Position numbers and translations under genes: made by a program
NCBI GenBank assembly: GCA_963612735.1
Contig: CAVDWX010000097.1
Span: 1-32,608, forward strand
Reading direction: 5' to 3'
DNA from: CAVDWX01 sp963612735
GTDB lineage: Bacteria; Bacillota_I; Bacilli_A; RFN20; CAG-826
DNA: 32,608 nucleotides
The notes under the pieces: generated by a model
What the model was told of the DNA's origin: nothing
Database searches by the model: none
Seen by the model: the letters and a program-made list of their open reading frames with translations, nothing else
Shown: in pieces, positions 16,585 to 25,889 of the stretch
How positions within the stretch are numbered: the first letter of the stretch is position 1
Layout of the letters: every line of letters starts with the position of its first letter

Positions 16585-17261
16585 AAACTAACTCCCTTAC
16601 CACCTGTATTGCCGTTTTCATCCGGCCAATTTTCAGGATGGATAATAGGGTCAACCATAAAGAAAATATCTTTCAACATCATAACATCAACTAATGCATC
16701 GTGAGCACCATCTCTTTTAACACCTAAACATTCAGCAATTAAACTTAAGTTCCATTTACGTCCGCATTTGTCTTTTAATCCCCATAAGTTACGACGTTTA
16801 GCCTCAATAACGCAGTTATAATAACCATCAATGCCAGGGAACTTTTCTTTATTAAAGTAATCATAATGAATACCTAATTTTTCGCATCTGTTATTAAGCA
16901 AGCGTCTATCAAAAGCTTCACCATTATAAGTTAATACTACATCAACTTCTTGTTGTTTCATCCATACACAGAAGTCGGTCAATACGGCAATTTCACTTCG
17001 ACAATTAACTAAATCTTCCGCATAAATACCATGAACTGCACTTGCATCTGGTTTAATAACGTGTGTAGTTTTAATTTTTTCTTCAAAGGTATCAATAATA
17101 TTACCGTGTTCATCGCAGATGATAGCAGCAATTTGCACTGGCGCCGCCGTGTTCCAATATCTATCAGTCGTTTCGGTGTCTAATACGCAAATCCTATGAT
17201 ACTGTTTAAAATACTTTTCATTTTTCTTATATACTGGTAAATCATCTTTATTATATTCCAT
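16578..17261 (-). CDS. DnaQ-like 3'-5' exonuclease (DEDDh)
   Basis: A 227-residue protein. Exonuclease motif I is LDTETT (D28, E30), motif II lies around EAFDRRLL (D118), and motif III is GAHDALVDV with H187 and D192, the DEDDh set. HVIKPDASAVHGI fits the usual segment between motifs I and II. This family is the proofreading epsilon subunit of DNA polymerase III or stand-alone DNA/RNA trimming enzymes. The split polymerase gene lies one gene upstream in the same operon, so a proofreading role for that polymerase is the simplest reading. The start overlaps the end of the upstream gene by 11 bases, and an AAAGGA ribosome site lies inside that gene. Confidence 0.8.
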   Translation of the reverse strand: MEYNKDDLPVYKKNEKYFKQYHRICVLDTETTDRYWNTAAPVQIAAIICDEHGNIIDTFEEKIKTTHVIKPDASAVHGIYAEDLVNCRSEIAVLTDFCVWMKQQEVDVVLTYNGEAFDRRLLNNRCEKLGIHYDYFNKEKFPGIDGYYNCVIEAKRRNLWGLKDKCGRKWNLSLIAECLGVKRDGAHDALVDVMMLKDIFFMVDPIIHPENWPDENGNTGGKGVSLW

Positions 17262-18399
17262 ACTTAAATTGTTCCTTTCATAAATCTCACGGAATAGCAG
17301 TCTTTGACACAGACTTCATTCCTCATTGACGCAGTAAAAATTCACTGTCCGACCATGTTTGGACTAACAAGTTTCTAAAAGGCTCCGTCCAATGAATTGG
17401 GTTATTTCATACCATCATAGCATCATCACCCACCGCCTTTAAAAATTTCTTTGTAATATATTCTAATCAACTGGTGCGGAAGGACGCGGCCGTCTTTGTC
17501 CAATTAGCCAGTTCTTCAAACAAGAAGAAATATGGAGTGTCGGACAGTCTGTTTTGCGGCATCATAATTTTTATCGGCACCTGTTCTTCTTTGGCCATAA
17601 TAACAATTTGTCTTACATCTGCAAAATTAGATTGTGCTAATTCTTTTCCTTCCCAATGATTTTTATTTACATCGTGCCAATCTAAAGTTAATTGACCATA
17701 ACCTAAATTTTTGTATCGCTCTCTAAATTCTTTCAAAAACGCTAACGCCTCATCAATTTCGTCCATACCAACTATTGTTCATGTGATAGGATAAACTTTG
17801 CTGGGCGCCAATTTTAATTTAAAAAATGCATCTTTAATTTCTTTATCACTTATTAAATTTTGAATTGAAATTGGTTCAGAAAATACAACATTTTTACTTT
17901 CTTGAAGCATCTCAAAAGCTTGTAGTAATAATTTTTTTGAAGCCTTTCATATATTCTTGTCCTGCACCACAGTTAATTTATTCTTAAAACTATTTGTTCA
18001 ATTCTGCAGATGCGGCCAAAATTCTCCTAATGGATTAAAAAGACTTACGAACTCGGCACGTTCTTCTCGTGTATTAAGTTCAGGGTAGAGCAAATAATCA
18101 GGTCGACAACCAGCCCAACCTTGTGGTGGCGTTCAATTATGTCTGCCGAGAAAAGCTTTACCTATCCAACGCACCTTATTATCTACAAGAAAGCGTACAG
18201 GAAAATTTGCCGGCGTCTTTAAATCTTCTCTAATCATATAACATATATCATATGCACGTTCAATATCGAAGGCGGAGGTGACCAGCAATACTGTATCACC
18301 TCTTTGTTTATGCCAACTAGAGATTTTCATCGCCATTAAATTTTTTGGACTAGCACTTCTTTTATTATAGTAATCTAAATCTCAAATAATTACTCTCAT
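17251..18399 (-). CDS. Phage protein resembling radical-SAM-type proteins, lacking the Fe-S cysteines
   Basis: A 382-residue protein recovered only with code 4: about ten Trp are TGA and nine TGG. Its conceptual translation under the standard code would break into many pieces. ATG 18399 lies six bases after the polymerase stop. The start, MRVIIWDLDYY, then MAMKISSWHKQRGDTVLLVT, strongly recalls the N-terminus of a phage protein family annotated as radical SAM or B12-binding-like (V-x-L-I-D-x-D, P-N-x-x-x-M-K-I-S-x-Y-H-K-x-x-G-D), a Rossmann-type domain. The remainder holds LTLDWHDVNKNHW and IKIMMPQNRLSDTPYFF. The diagnostic C-x3-C-x2-C of radical SAM enzymes is absent and only two cysteines are visible, so it is probably not an Fe-S enzyme. 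Its function is unknown. Confidence 0.6.
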
Positions 18400-18404
18400 A
18401 GCAC

Positions 18405-20299
18405 CTACTCCATTTTTTCAATTAACTTGATAAAGTTACCATTTTCATTTAATAAAATACGTTCAATACTTTTTCTGCCCGTGTTTCGATACACTTTAGG
18501 AATAAACGTCATTCCTCTTTGAATACCAGTTACCAATAAATGTTGTCCCTTATCAAAGAAACTTTCATCAATAACCCTTTCTCCGCTTTCATCTGTAATA
18601 GTTTTATTATAAAGAGCAAATAAATCTTTATACACTTTAACATTTACTACCCCATCTGGACATTGAATAGTTACTAATCCTTTTGTTGTATCTCTGTCTA
18701 ATACTGTTCCGGCGATGGTAAATAACTTCATTCTAGGAATAACATTTCCTTTAATAACAAATTCTCCATCTTGAGCGCCTTCAACAATATCATCAACTCG
18801 ATCAACTACTACTTCTTTAATTTCTGGCAACACCTTATTCAATGGATGTCCATCAAAGTAAAAGTTAATACTATCTAGTTCCCATTGTAAACTATCTCCA
18901 CTGCAATATTTATTAAACTCATTTTCAAACAATTTATTATTTAACTTAATCAACAATTCTTCTGCGTGAGGTTTAATATAAGCTCTGGCTTTATCCATCT
19001 GTGTTTCATAAAATCTATCCCATTTATCACTATTAAATACTCCACGAGTTTCACCTTCATATTCAATAGTTTCCGGAATAATGCCACTATCCTTAAAGAT
19101 GCCACGCCAAGCATTAATTTTATTTTTTGGAATATTAATGTTGTCTCCGAAATACCACATTTTTTCCGCGTCTCGATGTCTTCTTAATTCTTTAGTTAAT
19201 TTATATACATCTGATACATAATCTAATGAACTAGGTAGTAGTTCTAAATCAATTAACATATTTAAGTTTTGTAAAGTAATTCTTTTCTTTGGCTCACAAA
19301 CAGTCCAGATGAAATCTTTTAATATCTCTGAACGATCTTTACCTTCAATTTCATCAAATGCTCCACACTTAATTAAGTTAATCACTTTGTCCTTAGTAAC
19401 CACACGTTTAGTAACGCGGTTTAAAAAGTCTTCAAGTGAACTAAATGGTCTATTACTCATAATTTCGCTAATAACAGGCTCAGTTACTTTGCAGATGCCT
19501 TTTAAACCATATAATATTGAATTAGTCTCAACATTTGGTGTAAAACTTAATTTTGATTTATTAATATCTGGCAAATGTATATTACAAATATTTTTATATC
19601 TGTCCAATCCCGCCGCAATTTTTGAATAATCCATTTTGTTTTGAGTTTTCTTTTTACCTTCGTCATCATCGTCAACTGTGATTACATCATCTTCAATTAG
19701 ATTTTCAAAATCTTGTTCACTAACGGCACTACTATCAACACTTAAACATGCGCAGTTCCAATATATAATCGGATATCTATACGCTAAATTCATTTCAATT
19801 AAAGCAATTAGAGCATATCCAGCTGTATGAATTTCACTAAAACTATATCCAAGCATCGGGGTCACTTGTATAAACCAAACATAGTTTAGTAAGTTTCTTG
19901 AAGTTTTTAAAGCTTCACCCTTTTCAAAGAATAAATCTCGAACTGCGTCGATTTCTCTGAAATTCTTTTTCGAAATAGTTTTTCTTAACTTATTAGCCTC
20001 TTTCATATCAAAGCCACTAATATGTTCATCCATAACCATCTGCATAACTACTTCTTGAGATTCACCAACACCATTTTTCTTTTTAAGATATTTTTCCAAT
20101 ATCTTTATTTCTTCATCTGTTAAACCATTTGAACGCATTTCATCATACCATAATTCTGGCACACGTTTAAAACGAGCATACTTTGCTAAAGGCAATTCAC
20201 CATCACTCATTAATCTCATTAATGAAGAAGAAATTGCTAACTCAGTTAAACTACGTGGTTGGATATCTTTAATGGCTTGCGAACCAACAATTGTATCAA
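18405..20299 (-). CDS. dnaE: DNA polymerase III alpha subunit, exon 2
   Basis: This is the C-terminal exon of the phage replicative polymerase. It begins at 20299, right after the group I intron, and runs to TAG 18405-18407. Joined to exon 1 it reads LFQ-FDTIVGSQAIKDIQPRSL, the conserved FQ-x-x-T-x-x-G region of C-family polymerases, followed by the S-L-M-R-L segment. SFSEIHTAGYALIALIEMNL is the typical helix near the active site (S-F-N-K-S-H-x-x-x-Y-x-x-x-x-Y). Further on are a helix-hairpin-helix region (LYGLKGICKVTEP, VISEIMSNRPFSSLEDFLNR) and an OB-fold segment near the end (LFTIAGTVLDRDTTKGLVTI). All Trp are TGG. An open stretch from 20300 to about 20340 continues in frame into the intron but is non-coding. 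The downstream gene starts six bases after the stop. Confidence 0.85.
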
Positions 20300-21263
20300 C
20301 ATTTTGTTCACATAAGGTCGCTACTCTTATGCCGTCTTTTTAAGACCGCTCATAATTTCTTATGAGATCAGACTATATCATTTTCAATTCCGTTTCGCTC
20401 CGCTTGGAGCTACGCCTTTCGGCTAGTCGTTGAACGTTAAAGTTAAAATCCTTTGAATTCCTTTTCTCATTTTTTGCGACATTCGATTGCATCCTCTTTA
20501 TTCGTAAATCATTGAGTATGTTCTTTTCCTTTATATTGTATACGGGCTCTTCATCTTCCATTTAAAAGAGAAACGCCTGTAATGCCGGAAGTATTTCTTA
20601 TTGATAATTTTTGATTAATATTATTATCTGATACAGTTTCACAAATTTTTAAGTTTGACTTACAATTATTTAATGGATTATGGTCTTTATGATCGATTAA
20701 TTGGTCAGTATTCATAATTAATCGATGTAAAAATATTTTTTGACCATTAGTTCTTGTTTGAGGATAACCGCTACAATTTAATTGCCAATAATAGTTTTTT
20801 ACTCGCTCTCAATCTTCTTTATCAATTTTAATAATTTGTTCTGTATTATCTTTTTGTTGATAATAATAAATTCAACATTCATCATTGTGAAATTCATAAT
20901 AATTTCAAATTTTTTCATCTTCTTGTTCTGCTTGTTGACAAACTTTTTCTAATAAAGTTTGATATCTTTGATAAGAATAAGAAGCTCTACTTCCATTTTT
21001 AAAACTAACAATATAACGATTTTCATATCTATATATCATAATTTGTTCACCTCTTATGATATATTATAATTCCAATTGGAAATTTTAACAATCTTCGATG
21101 CGTGAGAGGGTCTCTCATCCCTCGGTTGCCCAATTCTAAGTTTTTTTATGGTCTTTTCTGTTATGCCGCATTCACGTTTATCTCACGATTCCGTTGTAGC
21201 AACTTAGACTCTAAGGGGTTTCCCGCAATTAAAAATTTTTTACTTCAGCTTAATACAAAATCA
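20300..21263 (-). ncRNA. Group I intron in the polymerase gene, encoding an HNH homing endonuclease
   Basis: Both splice sites can be placed from base pairing. P1: the exon end UUCAGU (21269-21264) pairs with intron GCUGAA (21248-21243), with the required U-G pair at the 5' splice site. P10: the first seven exon 2 bases UUGAUAC (20299-20293) pair with intron GUAUUAA, which lies directly 5' of that guide segment. The last intron base is G (20300). Core pieces: AATTGCGGGAAA just inside the 5' part is the same P4 strand as in the Tetrahymena intron, and GATATAGTCTGATC near the 3' end is a P7 (S element) type segment. Splicing keeps the reading frame and restores FQFDTIVG. The endonuclease gene occupies the middle; the flanks (21040-21263, 20300-20442) are structural RNA. 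Confidence 0.85.
20443..21039 (-). CDS. HNH homing endonuclease with AP2-like DNA-binding domain, intron-encoded
   Basis: A 198-residue protein with GAGGTG eight bases before ATG 21039. Six of its seven Trp are TGA, so it is nearly invisible under the standard code. The N-terminal 90 residues are a variable Tyr-rich region (KNGSRASYSYQRYQTLLEK). The HNH motif is FLHRLIM...LIDHKDHNPLNNCKSNL, with the His and Asn residues in place. SGITGVSLLNGRWRARIQY and the following GKEHTQWFTNKEDA form an AP2-like DNA-binding domain, the usual partner of HNH in phage homing enzymes. It would cut an intronless polymerase gene and spread the intron. The 3' end overlaps the start of the 3' intron core region. 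The strong TGA use contrasts with the host gene. Confidence 0.85.
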
Positions 21264-23428
21264 ACTGAAATAGGCTGCTAATCAATCCTTTTCCTACCAT
21301 GTCCCACATTTCGGGACTGTCATAATCTAATACATCTGGTGCTAAATATTTTTGATAAGTTGATTTTAAATCTCCTTGCCATTCAATCGTTCCATCTTCT
21401 AATAAATAATTCATACATTGATGAATACGGTCAAGTGCCGAAACAGTTAAGAAGTCATACTTCAATAATCCACATTCTTCTTGGTCATGCAAATCATATG
21501 CGGTAACCAATTGTTCTTTACTTGTTTTCATATAACTACCATGATCAACAAAATCTCCATTAACCGCAATAACTCCAGATGCATGAACACCTAATCTTGT
21601 AACTAAGCCTTCAATATTTTGAGCCAATTCCCATAACATCGGATTTGCATTCATAGTTTCAACAAATGCCTTAATTGGTGCACGACCTTCCTTTTCATTT
21701 CCATAATAACAATCGCCTAAAGACCAATCAAATCCTCTTTCATTTGGTATCATTGAATTTAAATATGCAACTATATTTTCATCAACATTAAGACCTCTTG
21801 CCGCCGTTTTAATTGCGCTCTTAGTTCCTTCAGTTCCGAAAGTGCAAACATTAATTACATCTCCACCTAAACTCTTAAAATAATCACGAACCAAATCGAA
21901 TACTGCGGCACGCTTTCCCGATTCAGTATCAACGTCAATATCGGGATAGTCTGGACGAGATGGATGCATGAAACGCCATACAAATGGCAATTCCATTTTA
22001 ATTGGATTCATTTGAGTGATGTCTAATAAATAATTTATTAATACTACACCTGCCGAACCACGGCTTGGTCCAACCAATGAACCGGCTTGCCACATCAAAT
22101 CAACCATCTTATGCATAGTAATAAAGTAGTCTGACATATGTCTTTGAATATTATCACTAATTGTTTTAAACGTCCAAAGTTCTTCTTCTAAACGTTTGTA
22201 ATAAACTTCTTGGTCCCAACTTGGTTCCCATTTATGCGCATACCCATGTGCGATTAACTCTGCCAAATAGCGATCGGCTGGAACATCTGAATGAATATAA
22301 TAATAGAAGTTTGGATACTCTTCTTCAGTTACATCTGCAAATAATTCAAGATCTTCGGCATATTCTTCCATATGTTCATAATTTACTTTCGCAATTACTT
22401 TTGGTTGTTCAAGTTCATAATAACTACACATCGCGCCAATTTTTTTGGTATTAGTCACCATTTCTTCAAATTGTTCCGCCGTTACATATTCCTTCATATG
22501 TTCCCAAACTTCTTCTTGAGACATCATATATGCATACTTATAAAAACTATCTACTTCTCGATTACCTTTACTATCTTTACTATTTAAAAATGCCTTATGA
22601 ATTTCTCTTTCTTCTACCTTTAAATAATGTGAGTCAGTTGAAAAGATAAATGGATAATAACCCCAATAACGATTAATCATAAACTTATTATATTCATTTT
22701 GTTCGCTACCACTTTCATTTGGTTGTAACTCTACAAAGAAATTACCGACGCCAAACAATTGACTCATCGCCGCCAAATGATTGTCTAACTTCCCGACATA
22801 AAATTTAACCGCATCTTCATCATTGTGAGCTAAGGCTTCAGTCATCATTTTCCAACACCAAGCAGGATAACCACCTAAACATGCAGTTGAACAAATCAAA
22901 TGTCCACCTTGAACAAATTTTAATAAATCAGATGGATAAGTTGGTGTTCTTAAAATTGCTCTGAACCAAGCACGACGCCATGCCGCACTACTTAATTGTC
23001 TGATTTGTCTAAATCCTTCGGCATCCTTCGCCAATAAAATTAAATGCCAGAAATGAAATGGACCTTGTTCATCACGCATCATTTGTTCACTTAAACCTTC
23101 TTCACTTAAATAAATCTCATTACCTAATATGAATTTAAAGTTTAACTCATCTGCCATTTGTTGATAACTCGGAAGTTCTTCTGCATCTGGATGAAGATTT
23201 TTCCACTCAACCTCCAACTTTTTACGGTATGCTTTAAGTGATTTAAGCGTACCACTTACACAATCGTGTTCTGTGATTGCTAAACCACTTAAACCTAACT
23301 CGTAGGCATAATTTATTAGACGTTCAGCACGATTTATACTATCAATAATTTTTATATTTGAGAACTCAGTATGCCCTCACTTAATGGTTATGAATACTAA
23401 CGTAATCACGATTATTCATAAACATCAT
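21264..23428 (-). CDS. dnaE: DNA polymerase III alpha subunit, exon 1 (PHP and palm domains)
   Basis: Starts at ATG 23428 with AGAAGGTGAT upstream and a consensus promoter. The PHP domain opens with NNRDYVSIHNH, then TEFSN, and continues with ITEHD and FSTDSHYLKVEEREIHKAF. The motif is interrupted after HNH by 13 bases (23371-23383) that include UAA and shift the frame. Skipping them gives SIHNHTEFSNIKIID, which fits the family exactly. Later landmarks are VGPSRGSAGVVLINYLLDIT at about residues 449-467 and PDIDVDTESGKR with the catalytic aspartates at about 491-502. With exon 2, and without the 13 bases, the message is 4047 nt, exactly 1349 codons. Trp codons (about 18) are all TGG. If the 13 bases were not bypassed, translation could start only at a poor GTG or TTG downstream and would lose the first metal-binding His motif. 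Confidence 0.85.
23371..23386 (-). promoter_or_regulatory. Bypass-like site: CAU-UAA-gap-CAU inside the polymerase PHP motif
   Basis: On the minus strand the order is CAT (23386-23384), TAA (23383-23381), GTGAGGG, then CAT (23373-23371) and ACT. Ten bases separate two identical His codons, the first is directly followed by a stop, and the gap contains a Shine-Dalgarno-like GAGG. Hopping from the first CAU to the second restores the protein. This matches the T4 gene 60 type of layout, but no expression evidence exists and a sequence error is possible. Confidence 0.45.
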
Positions 23429-23469
23429 TATCACCTTCTTTCCATCTAATTTTCTTTTTCTTATATTAA

Positions 23470-23498
23470 ATTATACTAAATATTTTTCCTTTTGTCAA
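23470..23498 (-). promoter_or_regulatory. Consensus promoter for the polymerase gene
   Basis: Minus-strand TTGACA (23493-23498), 17 bases, TATAAT (23470-23475): a perfect sigma70-type promoter 42 bases before the polymerase ATG. It begins two bases after the stop of the small upstream gene and probably boosts the distal part of the early operon. Confidence 0.85.
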
Positions 23499-23500
23499 GA

Positions 23501-23704
23501 TTAATTTTCTCTGTCTGTATAAAATTGAAATAAGGTTGCACCATTATCATAGATATCTTCCATTAAGGCAGCGGCTTGTTCTTTATTTAATCTTAAATAA
23601 ACATCATCTAACCATTCATCAACGGGTTTAATTTCAATATTACCATCTGCATTTTCATATGCAAAATCAACACCATATTTTTTAACTATATCTAACCAAT
23701 TCAT
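23501..23704 (-). CDS. Small acidic protein of unknown function
   Basis: A 67-residue acidic protein between recJ and the polymerase gene, starting at ATG 23704, 14 bases after the RecJ stop, with GGAGAG in between. Sequence features: WLDIVKKYGVDFAYEN at the start, then a helical DEWLDDVYLRLNKEQAAALM, with no cysteines or membrane segment. Two TGG Trp. I do not recognise the family. Its context suggests a replication accessory, but this is only position. Confidence 0.7.
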   Translation of the reverse strand: MNWLDIVKKYGVDFAYENADGNIEIKPVDEWLDDVYLRLNKEQAAALMEDIYDNGATLFQFYTDREN

Positions 23705-23718
23705 TTGTCTACTCTCCT

Positions 23719-25557
23719 TTAAATTAAACTTATTACTCGACCAGTAGGTAATGGTTCATCCAAATTAATACTAATTGGAGTAAGTTGAATGTCATCTACC
23801 ATCATTTCCAATGTTTTACGACCCATAAATTCATTCACTTGCGCACGTGCTACTATTTGCACTTGTTGATTACCATTTTGTTTTAAAGCATCTGCCACCT
23901 CTGGATTAGTAAAGATAACAAATTCAACGTCATCTTTGTTAATCTTTATTGAAGTGCCATCTTTGCCCATAAAGCGGAAATCAGCAGATGTGATATTAAA
24001 GTTAAATGCAAATTTAGGTTGAGGAATTGAGTTGCCATAAATTGAAACATTTTCTGCAAATTCCATTAACATATCTTTATCAATGGTATCGTATGAGTGG
24101 AACCAATAATCAACTTCAAATACGATATCTTCAAAAATTTGCGGATCCAATTTACTATTTGCATATTCACGAAGTGCATCTAATTTATCAGGTTCAATGA
24201 ACACTCCATGCGCATTTGCATGTCCGGCGACATATTTCACTAAGCCACTATCACTTAAGAAATCTAATAAACTTGGCAAATTATAAAAGTTACCGTTACG
24301 TCCGCTGCCACCTAAAACCATTTGACCATCTTCCGGGTCTTCAGTTTCTCTTACTACTAAGCAAGGACGATTAAACTCTTTAACCATTTCCATCGCAATT
24401 AAACCTGTAATATTAGGACTAACTTTGGTTGTTTCTACGCCGTGTAAGTCCGCAATAATAATATTATCATGCGCATGCCCTTCCGCTCTAACTTTTTCGC
24501 ACAACCAAGTGAATGCCTTTTTCTTATTACTATCTTGACGATTTTTGGCGTTAAAGGCTAATCTTGCGGCCATTTCCCAAAGTGTTTCATGATAAGTTAC
24601 GCCACGCCATTCACGAGTATAATCATTATTATCTTCAGATGTAATAATACCTTTAAATACGGCTTCCTTATCTTCTGGTGCACCACCTCTAATTACACCG
24701 TTAATAATTGGCGCAATGTAAAATGCAACATCAATTTTAGTTAATTTATTTACATCCTTGATACGTGGCATAGTGCCTGAACCTTGTTTAGCGGCGATCG
24801 CGGCAATCATTTTGTTCTTAATATTACGTAAACCATAGTAAGCAATATAATTATTACCTAAGCTAGTCATATTCATTGCATCTGCAATAATGCCGATTGC
24901 GGCTAAATCTAAATAATCACGATGCATTAGAGGGTTATCATCTTTAAAGACGGTCGTATCTAACCATTTAATAAACATATAAGCTATACCTGCACCACTT
25001 AAATATTTATTAGTAAACTCAGGACTAGTTTGATTATTAACGATAGGACACACACGAGCCGCAAAATCGGCTTCATTAACTATCTCGTGGTGGTCTAGCA
25101 CAATAACTTTTTTACCTTCTTCAACTAATTTTTTCATCTCCATCGTTTGATTGCTTCCGGCGTCCGGAATTACCACCAAGTCGGCATCGGCGGGCACAGT
25201 TTCTAAATCAACACCGTGTTGTTTTCCGCTATGTAATGACCACGTGATAACGGCCGCAGGAAAACGACGTTTCAAGTAGTTAATTAATATGCCGGCAGAT
25301 GTATAACCATCAGTATCACTATCCACCTGCACGAAAATTTTTACCGCGCTATCTTTCTCGTGGATTAGGGACATTAGTGTGTCTTTGGCAGCGTTGATGT
25401 CTACTAACTTAGATGGATCATCTTCATCGGTAGCACGAGGCATATAAGTAAAACTACCTACATCCTCTGGTTTAATTCCTAAGAAGCCCAAATATTGAGT
25501 AATATAAGGACGTATACCTTTTTGTATGCTATTTACTTTTAATCTTATTCTTTTCAT
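23719..25557 (-). CDS. recJ: RecJ-like single-strand 5'-3' exonuclease (DHH superfamily)
   Basis: A 612-residue protein. DHH-family motifs appear in order: QVDSDTDGYTSAGIL (motif I, near residue 80), VVIPDAGSN (II), KVIVLDHHEIV (III, the DHH itself), and LAAIGIIADAMN (IV), followed by the DHHA1 substrate motif GGSGRNGNFYNLPS and YVAGHANAHG. The C-terminal 150 residues end in an OB-like segment (VQIVARAQVNEF). RecJ degrades 5'-ended single strands in recombination and repair; in this operon it would work with the annealing protein, ssDNA-binding protein and resolvase. The ATG overlaps the primase stop by one base (TAATG), so translation is coupled. All Trp are TGG. Confidence 0.85.
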   Translation of the reverse strand: MKRIRLKVNSIQKGIRPYITQYLGFLGIKPEDVGSFTYMPRATDEDDPSKLVDINAAKDTLMSLIHEKDSAVKIFVQVDSDTDGYTSAGILINYLKRRFPAAVITWSLHSGKQHGVDLETVPADADLVVIPDAGSNQTMEMKKLVEEGKKVIVLDHHEIVNEADFAARVCPIVNNQTSPEFTNKYLSGAGIAYMFIKWLDTTVFKDDNPLMHRDYLDLAAIGIIADAMNMTSLGNNYIAYYGLRNIKNKMIAAIAAKQGSGTMPRIKDVNKLTKIDVAFYIAPIINGVIRGGAPEDKEAVFKGIITSEDNNDYTREWRGVTYHETLWEMAARLAFNAKNRQDSNKKKAFTWLCEKVRAEGHAHDNIIIADLHGVETTKVSPNITGLIAMEMVKEFNRPCLVVRETEDPEDGQMVLGGSGRNGNFYNLPSLLDFLSDSGLVKYVAGHANAHGVFIEPDKLDALREYANSKLDPQIFEDIVFEVDYWFHSYDTIDKDMLMEFAENVSIYGNSIPQPKFAFNFNITSADFRFMGKDGTSIKINKDDVEFVIFTNPEVADALKQNGNQQVQIVARAQVNEFMGRKTLEMMVDDIQLTPISINLDEPLPTGRVISLI

Positions 25558-25889
25558 TAAATAATTCTCCTATTTTTAAGTATCTTTTCAAAATTATCAC
25601 GTCCTCCGTCAATAGGACTACTTTTATAAGGCAACAAGAAATCATAGTCCATTAAAATACTTACATTGAAGTATGGCGCTAAAATTTTTGCCTTTTCTAT
25701 ATATTTTTGTTCTACAACTGCTAATTGTTTATAATCTTCATAATCGGTATCATATGCTAAAATTATGTCACTAACCTTTAACATTAATAAGGCTTGAATG
25801 TGATTTCTAGTGATGTTCTGACCTAAAGTTGCGAGTGCTATATTGTTATTTGCTCCATAGATACTTCCGTAGTGCAAAACACTCTTTTC
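25557..25889 (-). CDS. dnaG: DnaG-like primase, exon 2 (rest of TOPRIM domain)
   Basis: The 3' exon of the primase, 110 residues, from 25889 to TAA 25557-25559. It starts EKSVLHYGSIYGANNNIALA, then TLGQNIT, and later IILAYDTDYED, the D-x-D of the TOPRIM metal site. Joined to exon 1 the catalytic Glu region is VLFEG-EKSV. With exon 1 the protein is 357 residues: short compared with bacterial DnaG (about 600) and lacking a separable helicase-binding domain, as is usual for phage primases. A GTG at 25892 in the intron end could look like a start but lacks a ribosome site. Confidence 0.85.
   Translation of the reverse strand, partial: EKSVLHYGSIYGANNNIALATLGQNITRNHIQALLMLKVSDIILAYDTDYEDYKQLAVVEQKYIEKAKILAPYFNVSILMDYDFLLPYKSSPIDGGRDNFEKILKNRRII

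Noticed and set aside
17262..17466. An apparent gap between the exonuclease and the next gene
   Set aside because: With TGA as Trp it is the C-terminal part of the 382-residue gene; it is not intergenic or an intron.
20300..20345. Open frame extending polymerase exon 2 upstream (GIRVATLCEQN...)
   Set aside because: These codons belong to the intron end. The P10 pairing and the FQFDTIVG join place the splice site at 20299/20300.
23215..23217. TTG at this position as the polymerase start
   Set aside because: It lies inside the PHP domain. Conserved sequence continues upstream to ATG 23428, which has a good ribosome site and promoter.
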